DNA of 14,699 nt from Patescibacteria group bacterium (GCA_018817205.1 JAHIUE010000068.1:1-14699), one strand, 5' to 3'; positions 1-6,623 are shown, counted from the stretch's first letter. Notes: generated from the letters alone by a model not told the origin. Program-made: numbers and translations.

Positions 1-335
1 GGAATGGATTGTTTTTGTGCAGCCTCTTTGGCTTTTTTTGCTTGCTTTTCTTGAGCCTCTATCTGCTGTTTTTGCGTCAGTTTTTGTTTCTCTTGTTGCC
101 TTACTATTTTTTGCTCTTGGTCAGTTTTATTATAAAAGGCAATTTTCCTTCTGGCTTCAACCATGTCTTTTTGGTCTTGCGTTTGTTTTTGTTGAATTTG
201 TTGGGGGGTAGGACCGGACTGAACTCCTTGTTCGATTGCTTCTCCCGCACTGTCTTTAACATCCTGGACAACTTCACCAGTCGTCTGCTCCATTTCATCC
301 GTAAATTTTCCAATTATGTTTCTATTGTCAGCCAT
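1..335 (-). CDS. Gln/Lys-rich coiled-coil hypothetical protein (3' end cut by window edge)
   Basis: An open frame runs from an ATG at 333-335 to the window edge without a stop, giving at least 111 residues starting MADNRNIIGKFTDEMEQ. Residues 1-40 are acidic and polar (FTDEMEQTTGEVVQDVKDS). A PTPQQIQQ stretch follows, then a long helix with very high Gln, Lys and Glu content (repeated QEKQ, QKQ, EAQEKQAKK), probably a coiled coil. There is no signal peptide or membrane segment. It starts only 14 bases after recR ends and is probably co-transcribed with it. I do not recognise the family; it may be one of the Gln-rich proteins of unknown function seen in candidate-phyla genomes. The plus-strand frame opposite it is Leu/Phe-rich and looks membrane-like, but that is a shadow of the Gln/Lys codons here. 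Confidence 0.7.
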   Translation of the reverse strand, partial: MADNRNIIGKFTDEMEQTTGEVVQDVKDSAGEAIEQGVQSGPTPQQIQQKQTQDQKDMVEARRKIAFYNKTDQEQKIVRQQEKQKLTQKQQIEAQEKQAKKAKEAAQKQSI

Positions 336-349
336 AATTCTTAGTATAA

Positions 350-946
350 CTAATATTCCTTGCGGCCTTCAAGTGCGCGGGAAAGGGTAGTTTCATCAGC
401 ATATTCCAAATCCGACCCGACCGGAAGACCTCTGGCAATTCTGGTAATTTTTACCCCCAAAGGTTGGATCAATCTTTGGATATACATTGCCGTTGCTTCC
501 CCTTCCATAGTCGGGTTTGTTGCCAGAATAATTTCTTTAACTTTTCCATCTTTAAGGCGGGGAAGAAGTTCTTTGATGTGAATTTCATCCGGACCGATAT
601 TTTCAAGAGGTGATATCACACCATGCAAAACATGGTATAAACTTTTATACCCTGATTTTTCCAAAGCCAAAACATCTAACGGGTCTTCAACAATAGCAAT
701 TATCTCCTGCTGGCGGGAAGGGTCGGAACAAATTTGGCAAGGGTCTACTTCACCAATATTAAAACAAATGGAGCAAAGCTTAGTTTTTTCTTTCATACCA
801 ACAGCCGCCTCCGCTAAAGCCTTTGCTTCTTCTATAGGAGCATGTAAAAGATAAAAAGTCAATCTTTGGGCAGTTTTCGGCCCAATACCGGGTAACCGCT
901 CGAATGCTTCTATTAAACTTTGTACGGACTTGGGGACTGTAGCCAT
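350..946 (-). CDS. recR: Recombination mediator RecR
   Basis: RecR works with RecO and RecF to load RecA on single-stranded gaps. The 198-residue length is normal for the family. Visible features in order: a helix-hairpin-helix near residues 12-35 (LPGIGPKTAQRL), a C4 zinc module (Cys58, Cys61, Cys70, Cys73), a Toprim domain from about residue 78 (IIAIVEDPLDVLALE) with the later block ILATNPTMEGEATA, and the C-terminal ARGLPVGSDLEYADETTLSRAL. The ATG at 944-946 gives the standard N terminus VPKSVQSLIEAFERLPGIG. ybaB lies just upstream in the usual ybaB-recR order, but the 63-base spacer carries repeat elements. No Shine-Dalgarno sequence is obvious. Confidence 0.97.
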   Translation of the reverse strand: MATVPKSVQSLIEAFERLPGIGPKTAQRLTFYLLHAPIEEAKALAEAAVGMKEKTKLCSICFNIGEVDPCQICSDPSRQQEIIAIVEDPLDVLALEKSGYKSLYHVLHGVISPLENIGPDEIHIKELLPRLKDGKVKEIILATNPTMEGEATAMYIQRLIQPLGVKITRIARGLPVGSDLEYADETTLSRALEGRKEY

Positions 947-970
947 TTATGAGAAGAATTGTAGCATAGA

Positions 971-1012
971 TCCTTCGACTTCGCTCAGGATGATCCGCCA
1001 GTTGGCGGATCA
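971..1012. repeat. Composite dispersed repeat between ybaB and recR
   Basis: Two repeat modules abut here. Bases 971-991 match 7975-7995 (inside proS) at all 21 positions; the core reads TTCGACTTCGCTCAGGAT. Bases 991-1012 form a perfect 9-bp inverted repeat with a 4-base loop (TGATCCGCC / GGCGGATCA), whose outer edge supplies the ybaB stop codon TGA. No T-run follows the hairpin on either strand, so it does not look like an intrinsic terminator. A 77-residue frame reading through it (ending at 780) is an artefact of the repeat. Confidence 0.8.
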
Positions 1013-1285
1013 CATTCCGGGGAAAGAACCGCCCATTAAACCCTTCATCTCATCTGCCGCAACTTTCTGGGATTGTTTAAGCGCTTCATTTACTGCCTCA
1101 GCCACTTTATCCAAGTTATTGTCGCCTGAAATTGTAACTATTTTTTGATCTGCTGTCATAACCACTGTTACACCTTTATGTTCCACGGTAATTTTAATCC
1201 CCTGAAGTCTCTTCTGAACTTCCATGGCCTGGTTTCTCATTTTCTTGAGATCCCCCAGTTGTTTTAAATTGTCCATTAAACCCAT
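1010..1285 (-). CDS. ybaB: YbaB/EbfC family nucleoid-associated protein
   Basis: A small DNA-binding protein of the YbaB/EbfC family, which forms dimers and often sits between dnaX and recR. The 91 residues show the family pattern: an N-terminal helix (LKQLGDLKKMRNQAMEVQKRLQ), a central beta region (ITVEHKGVTVVMTADQKIVTI), a C-terminal helix (KVAEAVNEALKQSQKVAADEMKGL), and a Gly/Pro-rich tail ending GGSFPGM. Here glyA and folD lie between dnaX and ybaB. The ATG at 1283-1285 gives the best match, though an internal Met at residue 4 is possible. Upstream is an array of 7-bp repeats. Confidence 0.93.
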   Translation of the reverse strand: MGLMDNLKQLGDLKKMRNQAMEVQKRLQGIKITVEHKGVTVVMTADQKIVTISGDNNLDKVAEAVNEALKQSQKVAADEMKGLMGGSFPGM

Positions 1286-1290
1286 AGTTT

Positions 1291-1351
1291 GTTTATCGTT
1301 TATAGTTTATCGTTAATCGAACTATTTTTCCGATAAACGATAATCGATCTT
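1291..1351. repeat. 7-bp repeat array with inverted arms, between folD and ybaB
   Basis: Four tandem 7-base units (gtttatc, gtttata, gtttatc, gttaatc; 1291-1318) are followed after a short spacer by inverted units (cgataaa, cgataat, cgatctt; 1331-1351). The 11 bases 1293-1303 are exactly complementary to 1333-1343, so the array can fold as a long hairpin. Its left end provides the last codon and stop of folD (stop at 1350-1352). Confidence 0.8.
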
Positions 1352-2189
1352 ACGATTTTACCTCTTTTGCTGATTCTACCACATTTTTCAAAAGACACAC
1401 AATTGTTAAAGGGCCAATTCCGCCGATAGTCGGACAATATAATTTGGCAATTTTGGCAATCTCTTGCTCGTGGATATCTCCATAAATCCTTTCTTCCCCT
1501 TCCACTATTTCTTTACCAACACCAACTCCAATAACATATGTACCTTTTTTTAGATTATCTTTATTTACAATATGCTTTTTCCCGGTTGCAGAAATTACCA
1601 CATCTGCACTTTTCATTTCCTTATCAGGATTTTCAGTTTTACTATGTACTACACTAATTTTTATCCCATGGCTTTCCAGAAGTTTTCTGATTGGCCCACC
1701 TGCTGTTTTACCTCTTCCCAAAAGAACTACTTTTTTATTTTCTAAGAATTTTTCTGTTTTTGAAAAACCCTCGAGCAACCCGAAAGCAGTCAGCATCTCC
1801 CAAACCCCCATAGCCGTAGCCCCATGGTGCAACGAGTCTTCCCTAAAGCCGTCAACATCTTTCCTCGGGTCAATACTATTTACCATCTCATCAAAATTCC
1901 AGCTTTCGTATACAGGATATTGAACAATAATGCCATCAATTTTTTTATCGGTGTTTAATTTTTGAATGGTATTTAAACATTCATTAAATTGATTTTTGGA
2001 AAACTCAAAATATTTTATATTGACCCCAATTTCTTTTGCTCTTTTAATTTTAAAATTTACATAAATTCTTGAAGAAGGATTTTCTCCTGCCAAAATTATG
2101 ACCAAGGTGGGTTTTACTTTTAAGTTTTCTATTTCTTTTTGAAGTTTTTTTGAGATTGCATCTGCTACTTTTTTACCGCTTACTTTCAT
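1350..2189 (-). CDS. folD: FolD: methylenetetrahydrofolate dehydrogenase/cyclohydrolase (divergent)
   Basis: FolD interconverts 5,10-methylene-THF, methenyl-THF and 10-formyl-THF using NADP. The 279 residues contain the catalytic Tyr43-x3-Lys47 (IYVNFKIKRAKEIG), GIIVQYPV (86-93), DPRKDVDGF with Asp113, a Rossmann segment VVLLGRGKTAGGPIRKLL, SVVHSKT, ADVVISATGK, and the C-terminal PTIGGIGPLTIVCLLKNV. The usual PCTP motif is replaced by HGATAMG near residue 122, keeping only the Thr, so folate binding may differ from the textbook enzyme. The gene follows glyA by 5 bases on the same strand, which couples one-carbon input from serine to its interconversion. Length and overall order of blocks are normal. 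Confidence 0.92.
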   Translation of the reverse strand: MKVSGKKVADAISKKLQKEIENLKVKPTLVIILAGENPSSRIYVNFKIKRAKEIGVNIKYFEFSKNQFNECLNTIQKLNTDKKIDGIIVQYPVYESWNFDEMVNSIDPRKDVDGFREDSLHHGATAMGVWEMLTAFGLLEGFSKTEKFLENKKVVLLGRGKTAGGPIRKLLESHGIKISVVHSKTENPDKEMKSADVVISATGKKHIVNKDNLKKGTYVIGVGVGKEIVEGEERIYGDIHEQEIAKIAKLYCPTIGGIGPLTIVCLLKNVVESAKEVKS

Positions 2190-2194
2190 AAGAG

Positions 2195-3484
2195 CTAGTT
2201 ATCTACACCTGGTACAGGAAATTTTTTGGCAAATTTTTCCACCTCACGCCTGATAGCTTTCAGCTTTTTATTTTTGCTCATTTCCTGTTTATATACCTTC
2301 ATAAAATCTTTTCTCTTCTCTTGCTCTTTTGGCAAATCATGTCTTCTAATTTCCTCTAATACTTGTTTTATCCATCCGGCAATTCTGACCATATCTTTTT
2401 CTTTCATCCCTCGGGAAGTTAAAGCGGGACTTCCCATCCTTATTCCTGATGGATAAAATGCAGATCCCGCCTCTTTTGGCACAGTATTCCTGTTCATGGT
2501 GATTCCGGCAAGTTCCAGCGCATATTGGGCTTGATAACCTAACCCAAAACCGTATTTTCTAAGATCCACCAACACCAGATGAGTTTCTGAAATGCCGCCT
2601 AATTCTTTAGCCAACACTTTAGCGTTTTTGATAACTTGCTTGGCATATTTTTTAAACGAAGGTTTCAAAATTTCTTCCAAAGCAACTGCTATGGCCGCAG
2701 TCTGGTGGTCGTGTGGACCGCCCTGAAGACCGGGCATCACGGTTTTTTCTATTTTCTTTCCTAACTGGGGATCTTTTTTCAAACCTTTTTTAGTAATTAA
2801 AATCATCCCGCCCCTCGGACCTCTTAAAGTTTTATGCGTCGTAGTAGTTATTACGTCAACATATTTTACCGGGCTGGGATGAACTCCTCCTGCTATTAAA
2901 CCGGCAACATGTGCAATATCAGCAACCAGCCAAGCATCTATACTTTCAGCAATTTCTGCAAAACCTTGATAATCTAATATATAAGGATAGGCCGTAGTAC
3001 CCACCCAAATCATTTTTGGTTTATGAATTTTGGCCAACGACCGTACCTGCTCCATATCTATCCGCCCATCATTTCTTACTCCATACTGTACTGCATTAAA
3101 CATTTGACTGGTGAACGAAGCCGAAGCTCCATGGGTTAAATGTCCGCCGGCAAAAAGAGACTGACCTAAAACTGTTCCCCCTAATCCGGCCAAAGTTAAA
3201 AGTACAGCCATATTAGCCGGTGAACCGGAATAAGGCTGGACTATTGCATAATCCGTTTTGAAAACTTTATTTGCCAGCTGTTGGCAATAAATTTCAATTT
3301 TATCTATTATTTCATTTCCACCATAATACCTGGCGCCCGGGAAACCTTCGGAATATTTATTGGTTAAAACAGAACCCAATGCTTTTAAAACATTTTTAGA
3401 AACATAATTCTCCGAAGGGATCAATACCAGGGTATTTCTTTGCCTTGTGATATCTTCTTCAATTAATTTTAAAACTTTTGACAT
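2195..3484 (-). CDS. glyA: Serine hydroxymethyltransferase
   Basis: A PLP enzyme converting serine and THF to glycine and 5,10-methylene-THF, the methyl donor used by ThyA. The 429 residues align with the family throughout: IPSENYVSKNVL (22-33), LTNKYSEGFPGARYYGG (40-56), GGHLTHG (113-119), DIAHVAGLIAGG (189-200), and the PLP-lysine block TTTTHKTLRGPRGG with Lys218, then PGLQGGPHDH and SGIRMGSPALTSRG. The C-terminal 50 residues are more basic than usual (KKLKAIRREVEKFAKKF). The start at 3482-3484 gives a slightly short N terminus (MSKVLKLIEEDITRQ) and has no Shine-Dalgarno sequence, but a promoter sits just upstream. It precedes folD by 5 bases. Confidence 0.97.
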   Translation of the reverse strand: MSKVLKLIEEDITRQRNTLVLIPSENYVSKNVLKALGSVLTNKYSEGFPGARYYGGNEIIDKIEIYCQQLANKVFKTDYAIVQPYSGSPANMAVLLTLAGLGGTVLGQSLFAGGHLTHGASASFTSQMFNAVQYGVRNDGRIDMEQVRSLAKIHKPKMIWVGTTAYPYILDYQGFAEIAESIDAWLVADIAHVAGLIAGGVHPSPVKYVDVITTTTHKTLRGPRGGMILITKKGLKKDPQLGKKIEKTVMPGLQGGPHDHQTAAIAVALEEILKPSFKKYAKQVIKNAKVLAKELGGISETHLVLVDLRKYGFGLGYQAQYALELAGITMNRNTVPKEAGSAFYPSGIRMGSPALTSRGMKEKDMVRIAGWIKQVLEEIRRHDLPKEQEKRKDFMKVYKQEMSKNKKLKAIRREVEKFAKKFPVPGVDN

Positions 3485-3499
3485 ATTGGAATGAAGTAA

Positions 3500-3528
3500 A
3501 TTGTTAACTACAGAGAATTATTTGTCAA
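3500..3528 (-). promoter_or_regulatory. Predicted internal promoter for glyA-folD-ybaB-recR
   Basis: On the minus strand a perfect -35 TTGACA (3523-3528) is separated by 17 bases from AACAAT (3500-3505, 4/6 match to TATAAT). Transcription would start near 3493, about 9 bases before the glyA ATG, with no Shine-Dalgarno sequence between. It lies in the 51-base gap after dnaX, the right place for an internal operon promoter. Confidence 0.5.
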
Positions 3529-3535
3529 TAGGAAA

Positions 3536-5131
3536 TCAGTTTACAGTGTCGGAATTAAAGATTTCGGCGGCGGCGCGGATAATCTCATCATCCTGGGCTA
3601 CTTCTACATTGGCGACATCTTCTTTTCTTTGAGGTCTGCTACCTAAAATAGTTGCCACCTGGATACCTCTTCCCAAAATATCTGAAAGTACACCCTCTAG
3701 TAACTCTCTATTCTTAGGAGCCTCTAAAATCCTTTGGTGGAAAGAATAAGGTACCTCTATGTAAACTGTAGACTCTCTACACTCAGTAATGTTAATCGAC
3801 CGCAATAACGCTTCCAAAGAAAAATTATATGGCCTGATTGTTTCCAGTACAAAAGTCCATTTTTCTTTTATCTTCAGTATATCTACGTTACCATTTTCTG
3901 TAGTACGAGGTACTGCCGATTCAATTTCTTTTGCTATTTCTTTTGCTATCTTTGGCTGTTCTTCCAATTTTGAATTTTGAATTTTGAATTTTGAATTATC
4001 ATTGCATATTTCCACAACCGCCAGCTCTAGCGGCAATGACAAAATTGAAGCGAATTTCAACTTCTCCAAAGCTTTTTGCAATATATCCAAAATCCCAATT
4101 ATTTCCTGATTGGAAAAATTACCGGAAACTTTGGTAAGTTCCTCATATTTATCTTCCGTAAATTGGGGTTTAACCAACTCTTGCCCTAAACCGTGTTTTA
4201 CAAAAACCAAATCCCTTAAAATTCCCATCAAAGACAACATTAACTCTTTAATGTCTGCACCATGTTCCAATTGTTTTGTAATATTTAATAAACTTTGGGT
4301 AGAATTTTTCTCCGAAAAATTTTTTATAAGCAAGAGCAGATCGTCAAATTGAGTTATTCTTAAAACTTCTTCCAGGGATTTCGCCGTGATCTTTCCTGTT
4401 ATACTTGAAATTTGATCTAAAAGTTTGATTCCGTCTCTAAAACTTCCATCTGATTTTTTCACCAGGAATTTTAAAGCTTGTTCATCTATATTAATTTTTT
4501 CCTGTTTAACAATTTTTTCAAGTACTTCAAGCAGTTCATTTACTGTTGCCAATTTAAAATCTAACCTTTGCACTCTTGATAAAATAGTCTGCGGAACTTT
4601 GGCAATTTCCGTTGTTGCTAAAATAAATAAAGCGTGTTTGGGGGGTTCTTCCAAAGTTTTTAAAAGAGCATTAAAAGCTTCCGGAGTTAACATATGGACC
4701 TCATCGATGATGTAAACCTTCTTTTGACTATTTGTCGGAGCCAGTTTAATTTTGTCGCGAAGCGACCTGATATCTTCTATCCCTCTATTTGATGCGGCAT
4801 CTATCTCTATTAAATCTAAATTTGACCCATCAGTAATAGATTGACAAATCTCGCACTTATTACAAGGTATATCGTTTATCGAATATCGTTTATCGTTTTT
4901 TTCTTTACGATTGACGATTAACGATTGACGATTAACCAATTCGCAATTAATCATCTTTGCCAAAATCCTGGCAGTTGAAGTTTTACCTGTACCTCTTGGA
5001 CCTACAAAAAGATAAGCATGGGATAATTTATTGTTTTGAAACTGGTCAAGAAGCGTTTTTTTTACAGCCTCCTGTCCGACTAAATCGTCCAAAGATTGTG
5101 GACGGTACTTTAAATAATATGCAATATTCAT
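3536..5131 (-). CDS. dnaX: DNA polymerase III subunit gamma/tau (clamp loader)
   Basis: The ATPase subunit of the clamp loader that places the sliding clamp on DNA. Of the 531 residues, 1-220 are the AAA+ core: N-terminal YLKYRPQSLDDLVGQEAVKKTL, Walker A GPRGTGKT (44-51), zinc cysteines 63, 90, 93 and 96, Walker B VYIIDEVHML, sensor ILATTEIAKVPQTILSR. Then come the lid, the collar domain (to about 375), a low-complexity linker, and a C-terminal domain (ILKIKEKW...LLRSINI...VPYSFHQRILEAPKNRELL) typical of short bacterial DnaX. Two oddities: the zinc module has 26 residues between its first two cysteines instead of the usual 8, and the linker is encoded by a four-copy 7-bp repeat. ybeY lies 4 bases upstream. 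Confidence 0.97.
   Translation of the reverse strand: MNIAYYLKYRPQSLDDLVGQEAVKKTLLDQFQNNKLSHAYLFVGPRGTGKTSTARILAKMINCELVNRQSLIVNRKEKNDKRYSINDIPCNKCEICQSITDGSNLDLIEIDAASNRGIEDIRSLRDKIKLAPTNSQKKVYIIDEVHMLTPEAFNALLKTLEEPPKHALFILATTEIAKVPQTILSRVQRLDFKLATVNELLEVLEKIVKQEKINIDEQALKFLVKKSDGSFRDGIKLLDQISSITGKITAKSLEEVLRITQFDDLLLLIKNFSEKNSTQSLLNITKQLEHGADIKELMLSLMGILRDLVFVKHGLGQELVKPQFTEDKYEELTKVSGNFSNQEIIGILDILQKALEKLKFASILSLPLELAVVEICNDNSKFKIQNSKLEEQPKIAKEIAKEIESAVPRTTENGNVDILKIKEKWTFVLETIRPYNFSLEALLRSINITECRESTVYIEVPYSFHQRILEAPKNRELLEGVLSDILGRGIQVATILGSRPQRKEDVANVEVAQDDEIIRAAAEIFNSDTVN
3966..3993. repeat. Four-copy 7-bp tandem repeat inside dnaX linker
   Basis: The unit aattttg is repeated exactly four times (3966-3972, 3973-3979, 3980-3986, 3987-3993) and continues into aatta. 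On the dnaX strand it encodes the linker peptide around residues 380-389 (SKFKIQNSKL). Because 7 is not a multiple of 3, gain or loss of one unit would shift the reading frame. Confidence 0.9.
4870..4934. repeat. Double 7-bp repeat array inside the dnaX zinc module
   Basis: Two four-unit arrays face each other: tatcgtt, tatcgaa, tatcgtt, tatcgtt (4870-4897), a short T-rich spacer, then acgattg, acgatta, acgattg, acgatta (4907-4934), which are imperfect inverted versions of the first set. They encode DnaX residues 66-88, between Cys63 and Cys90. The same kind of unit is found at 1291-1351 between genes. Confidence 0.88.
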
Positions 5132-5135
5132 AAAG

Positions 5136-5549
5136 TTAATTGTGATGAATTCCCAACAAATGATTTAGACCATGTTCTACCAGATTTTTAATTTCCTCAT
5201 CAACCGAAATATTATCCATTGATGCATCCTCTATCGCCTGGGGGTATGAGATGACAATATCCCCAAGCCTAAGCCATTTATCCGGCGCTGCCACAAAACC
5301 TATTTTTGGCAAGTGCTGCAAACTGGCAGGAGAGGAATCTTCCAGTGCAAAGGACAGAATATTCGTAGTGGAGTCAATCCCGCGGTATTTGCGATTTAAC
5401 TCATGCATCTTTCTGTCACCCACGATATTAATCCCCAGCTCGATCCGGCCGGGAATTCGAAGTTTGATAAGCATCTCTAAAACAACTGCCCTAATGCTGG
5501 CTTTATTGATGTTGTATCTTGAATCAGCATCTACAATAATATTGATCAT
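5136..5549 (-). CDS. ybeY: Endoribonuclease YbeY (rRNA maturation factor)
   Basis: A single-strand-specific zinc endoribonuclease needed for 16S rRNA 3'-end processing and ribosome quality control. The 137 residues end in the family's metal motif H-x3-H-x5-H as HGLNHLLGIHH (His126, His130, His136). Other family blocks are VGDRKMHELNRKYRGIDSTTNILSF and LRLGDIVISYPQAI. The protein stops one residue after the last ligand histidine, shorter than many homologues (about 150-155) but with the active site intact. Its ATG overlaps the yqeY stop (ATGA), so translation is probably coupled, and dnaX follows after 4 bases. Confidence 0.94.
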   Translation of the reverse strand: MINIIVDADSRYNINKASIRAVVLEMLIKLRIPGRIELGINIVGDRKMHELNRKYRGIDSTTNILSFALEDSSPASLQHLPKIGFVAAPDKWLRLGDIVISYPQAIEDASMDNISVDEEIKNLVEHGLNHLLGIHHN

Positions 5550-5992
5550 GATAATTTCTCTTTAACAATAGTACTGACTTGGGTCCCGTCTGCTCTGCCT
5601 GCTACTTTTCCCATCACCGCACTCATTACTTTCCCCATATCAGCCATGGAGGTAGCACCCATTTCAGTTATAGTGCTTTCAACTATTTTAGTCAATTCCT
5701 CCGAATCCATTTCAGCCGGAAGGTAGATTTGTAGAACTTTAAGTTCTGCTTCTTCTTTTTGGGCAGATTCTTCTCTGCCGCCGGATCTAAAACCTACAGC
5801 AGCCTCTCGTCTTTTCTTTGCTTCGCGTTGCAAAACCGCGGTTACATCTTGATCCGATAAGTCAGTCCCTTTTTGAATTTGGGTATTGTGAATTTCAGAA
5901 AGCAACAAGCGCAGTGTGGAGATTCTCATCTCATCACGCGCTAGCTGCGCATTTTTCAAATCGGATTGGATCTGATCTAATTTAGCCGCCAT
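5546..5992 (-). CDS. yqeY: GatB/YqeY domain protein
   Basis: A stand-alone YqeY protein of 148 residues, related to the tail domain of the amidotransferase subunit GatB, thought to touch tRNA. Typical blocks are visible: LDQIQSDLKNAQLARDEMRISTLRLLLSEI near the N terminus, VTAVLQREAKKRREAAVGF in the middle, and LKVLQIYLPAEMDSEEL then MGKVMSAVMGKVAGRADGTQVSTIVKEKL at the end. It overlaps the end of rpsU by 11 bases and the start of ybeY by 4 (ATGA). The rpsU-yqeY pairing is common in bacteria, and the exact cellular role is not settled. Confidence 0.93.
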   Translation of the reverse strand: MAAKLDQIQSDLKNAQLARDEMRISTLRLLLSEIHNTQIQKGTDLSDQDVTAVLQREAKKRREAAVGFRSGGREESAQKEEAELKVLQIYLPAEMDSEELTKIVESTITEMGATSMADMGKVMSAVMGKVAGRADGTQVSTIVKEKLS

Positions 5993-6179
5993 ATCTTTTA
6001 GCCCGCATTATTTTTCTCCGTTTTTCCGCCAAATACTCCTGGCGAATCTGAGAAGGTTTCCTATAAACAGATCTATCCCTAATCTCTTGAACAATCCCTT
6101 CAGCTACTACTCTTTTTTGGAATTTTCTGATAACCGAATCGGTATTATCTCCCGGACCGGCTTTTACTACTATTGGCAT
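5982..6179 (-). CDS. rpsU: 30S ribosomal protein bS21
   Basis: Small-subunit protein bS21, located near the 3' end of 16S rRNA and involved in initiation. From the ATG at 6177-6179 the product is 65 residues: MPIVVKAGPGDNTDSVIRKFQKRVV, then IVQEIRDRSVYRKPSQIRQEYLAEKRRKIMRAKRYGG, matching family length and the basic tail. A longer frame begins at a GTG (6192-6194), but that codon overlaps the Shine-Dalgarno sequence and would add MFLFF, which bS21 lacks, so I prefer the internal ATG. The gene overlaps yqeY by 11 bases and lies 30 bases after the HIT gene. Confidence 0.94.
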   Translation of the reverse strand: MPIVVKAGPGDNTDSVIRKFQKRVVAEGIVQEIRDRSVYRKPSQIRQEYLAEKRRKIMRAKRYGG

Positions 6180-6193
6180 GAAGAATAAAAACA

Positions 6194-6200
6194 CCTCCTT
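6194..6200 (-). promoter_or_regulatory. Shine-Dalgarno sequence of rpsU
   Basis: The minus strand reads AAGGAGG here, 14 bases before the ATG at 6177-6179. The spacing is long, but the alternative upstream GTG overlaps this site. It is one of only two strong Shine-Dalgarno sequences I see in the window; the other belongs to rpsB. Confidence 0.7.
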
Positions 6201-6209
6201 TTTTGTGCT

Positions 6210-6542
6210 TCATATAAATTTATACCACTTTCCCCCTAATAAATGGAAGTGGATATGAGAAATATGTTGCGCTTTTCCACCGTTTACCACTACCCGGTAA
6301 CTATCCTGTTCTAACTTGTTTTCCTTAACCAATTTGTTTACGAGCGAATAAATTTCAGAGAGCAGTTTTGCATGGCTTTCTGATAAATCGCCGATTCCTA
6401 CAATATGTTCTTTTGGAACAATCAAAATATGAATATCTGCAGATGGGTGAATATCGGCAAAAACAACTAAGCTGTCAGACTCATATAGAAAGTCTTTTGG
6501 TATTTCGCCCTTAATGATTTTACAGAAAATACAATTGTCCAT
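6210..6542 (-). CDS. HIT family nucleotide-binding hydrolase
   Basis: A histidine-triad protein of the Hint/PKCI branch, which hydrolyses nucleoside phosphoramidates or similar nucleotide substrates. The 110 residues include the N-terminal CIFCKIIKGEIP (Cys4, Cys7), an adenosine-contact region FADIHPSADIHILIVPKEHI, and the catalytic triad HIHFHLLGG (His96, His98, His100). The length and motif order are standard for a single-domain HIT protein. It lies between tig and rpsU, with an AT-rich 85-base spacer holding 7-bp repeats upstream. The substrate cannot be told from sequence. Confidence 0.94.
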   Translation of the reverse strand: MDNCIFCKIIKGEIPKDFLYESDSLVVFADIHPSADIHILIVPKEHIVGIGDLSESHAKLLSEIYSLVNKLVKENKLEQDSYRVVVNGGKAQHISHIHFHLLGGKWYKFI

Positions 6543-6595
6543 AGAGTAAATTAACCTAATTACTAATTATTCTAATTGACCTAATTGGGATTTGT

Positions 6596-6623
6596 TTAGA
6601 AATTAGAAATTAGAAATTAGAAA
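6596..6623. repeat. Four-copy 7-bp tandem repeat between tig and HIT gene
   Basis: The unit ttagaaa is repeated exactly four times (6596-6623), ending five bases before the tig stop codon. The neighbouring 6550-6590 also holds irregularly spaced ctaatt motifs. I see no clear promoter or terminator hairpin in this spacer. Confidence 0.88.

Noticed and set aside
9..344. Plus-strand frame of 111 residues, Leu/Phe-rich and membrane-like
   Set aside because: It is the antisense of the Gln/Lys-rich gene on the minus strand; CAA and AAA codons read backwards give TTG and TTT.
991..1012. Intrinsic terminator after ybaB
   Set aside because: The hairpin is strong but no T-run follows on either strand, and recR continues in the same direction.
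780..1013. Minus-strand frame of 77 residues beginning MIRQLADHPERSRR
   Set aside because: It reads through the dispersed repeats and then out of frame over the real recR start; no independent support.
4896..4903. Programmed frameshift site in dnaX (A AAA AAC in frame near residue 78; also A8 at 5056-5063)
   Set aside because: Both lie inside the ATPase domain, far too early to yield a gamma-like product.
3966..4934. CRISPR-like array from the tandem repeats in dnaX
   Set aside because: Units are 7 bases with no spacers of constant length, lie within a reading frame, and no cas genes are present.
6180..6194. GTG start for a 70-residue bS21
   Set aside because: The codon overlaps the Shine-Dalgarno sequence and the added residues do not fit the family.
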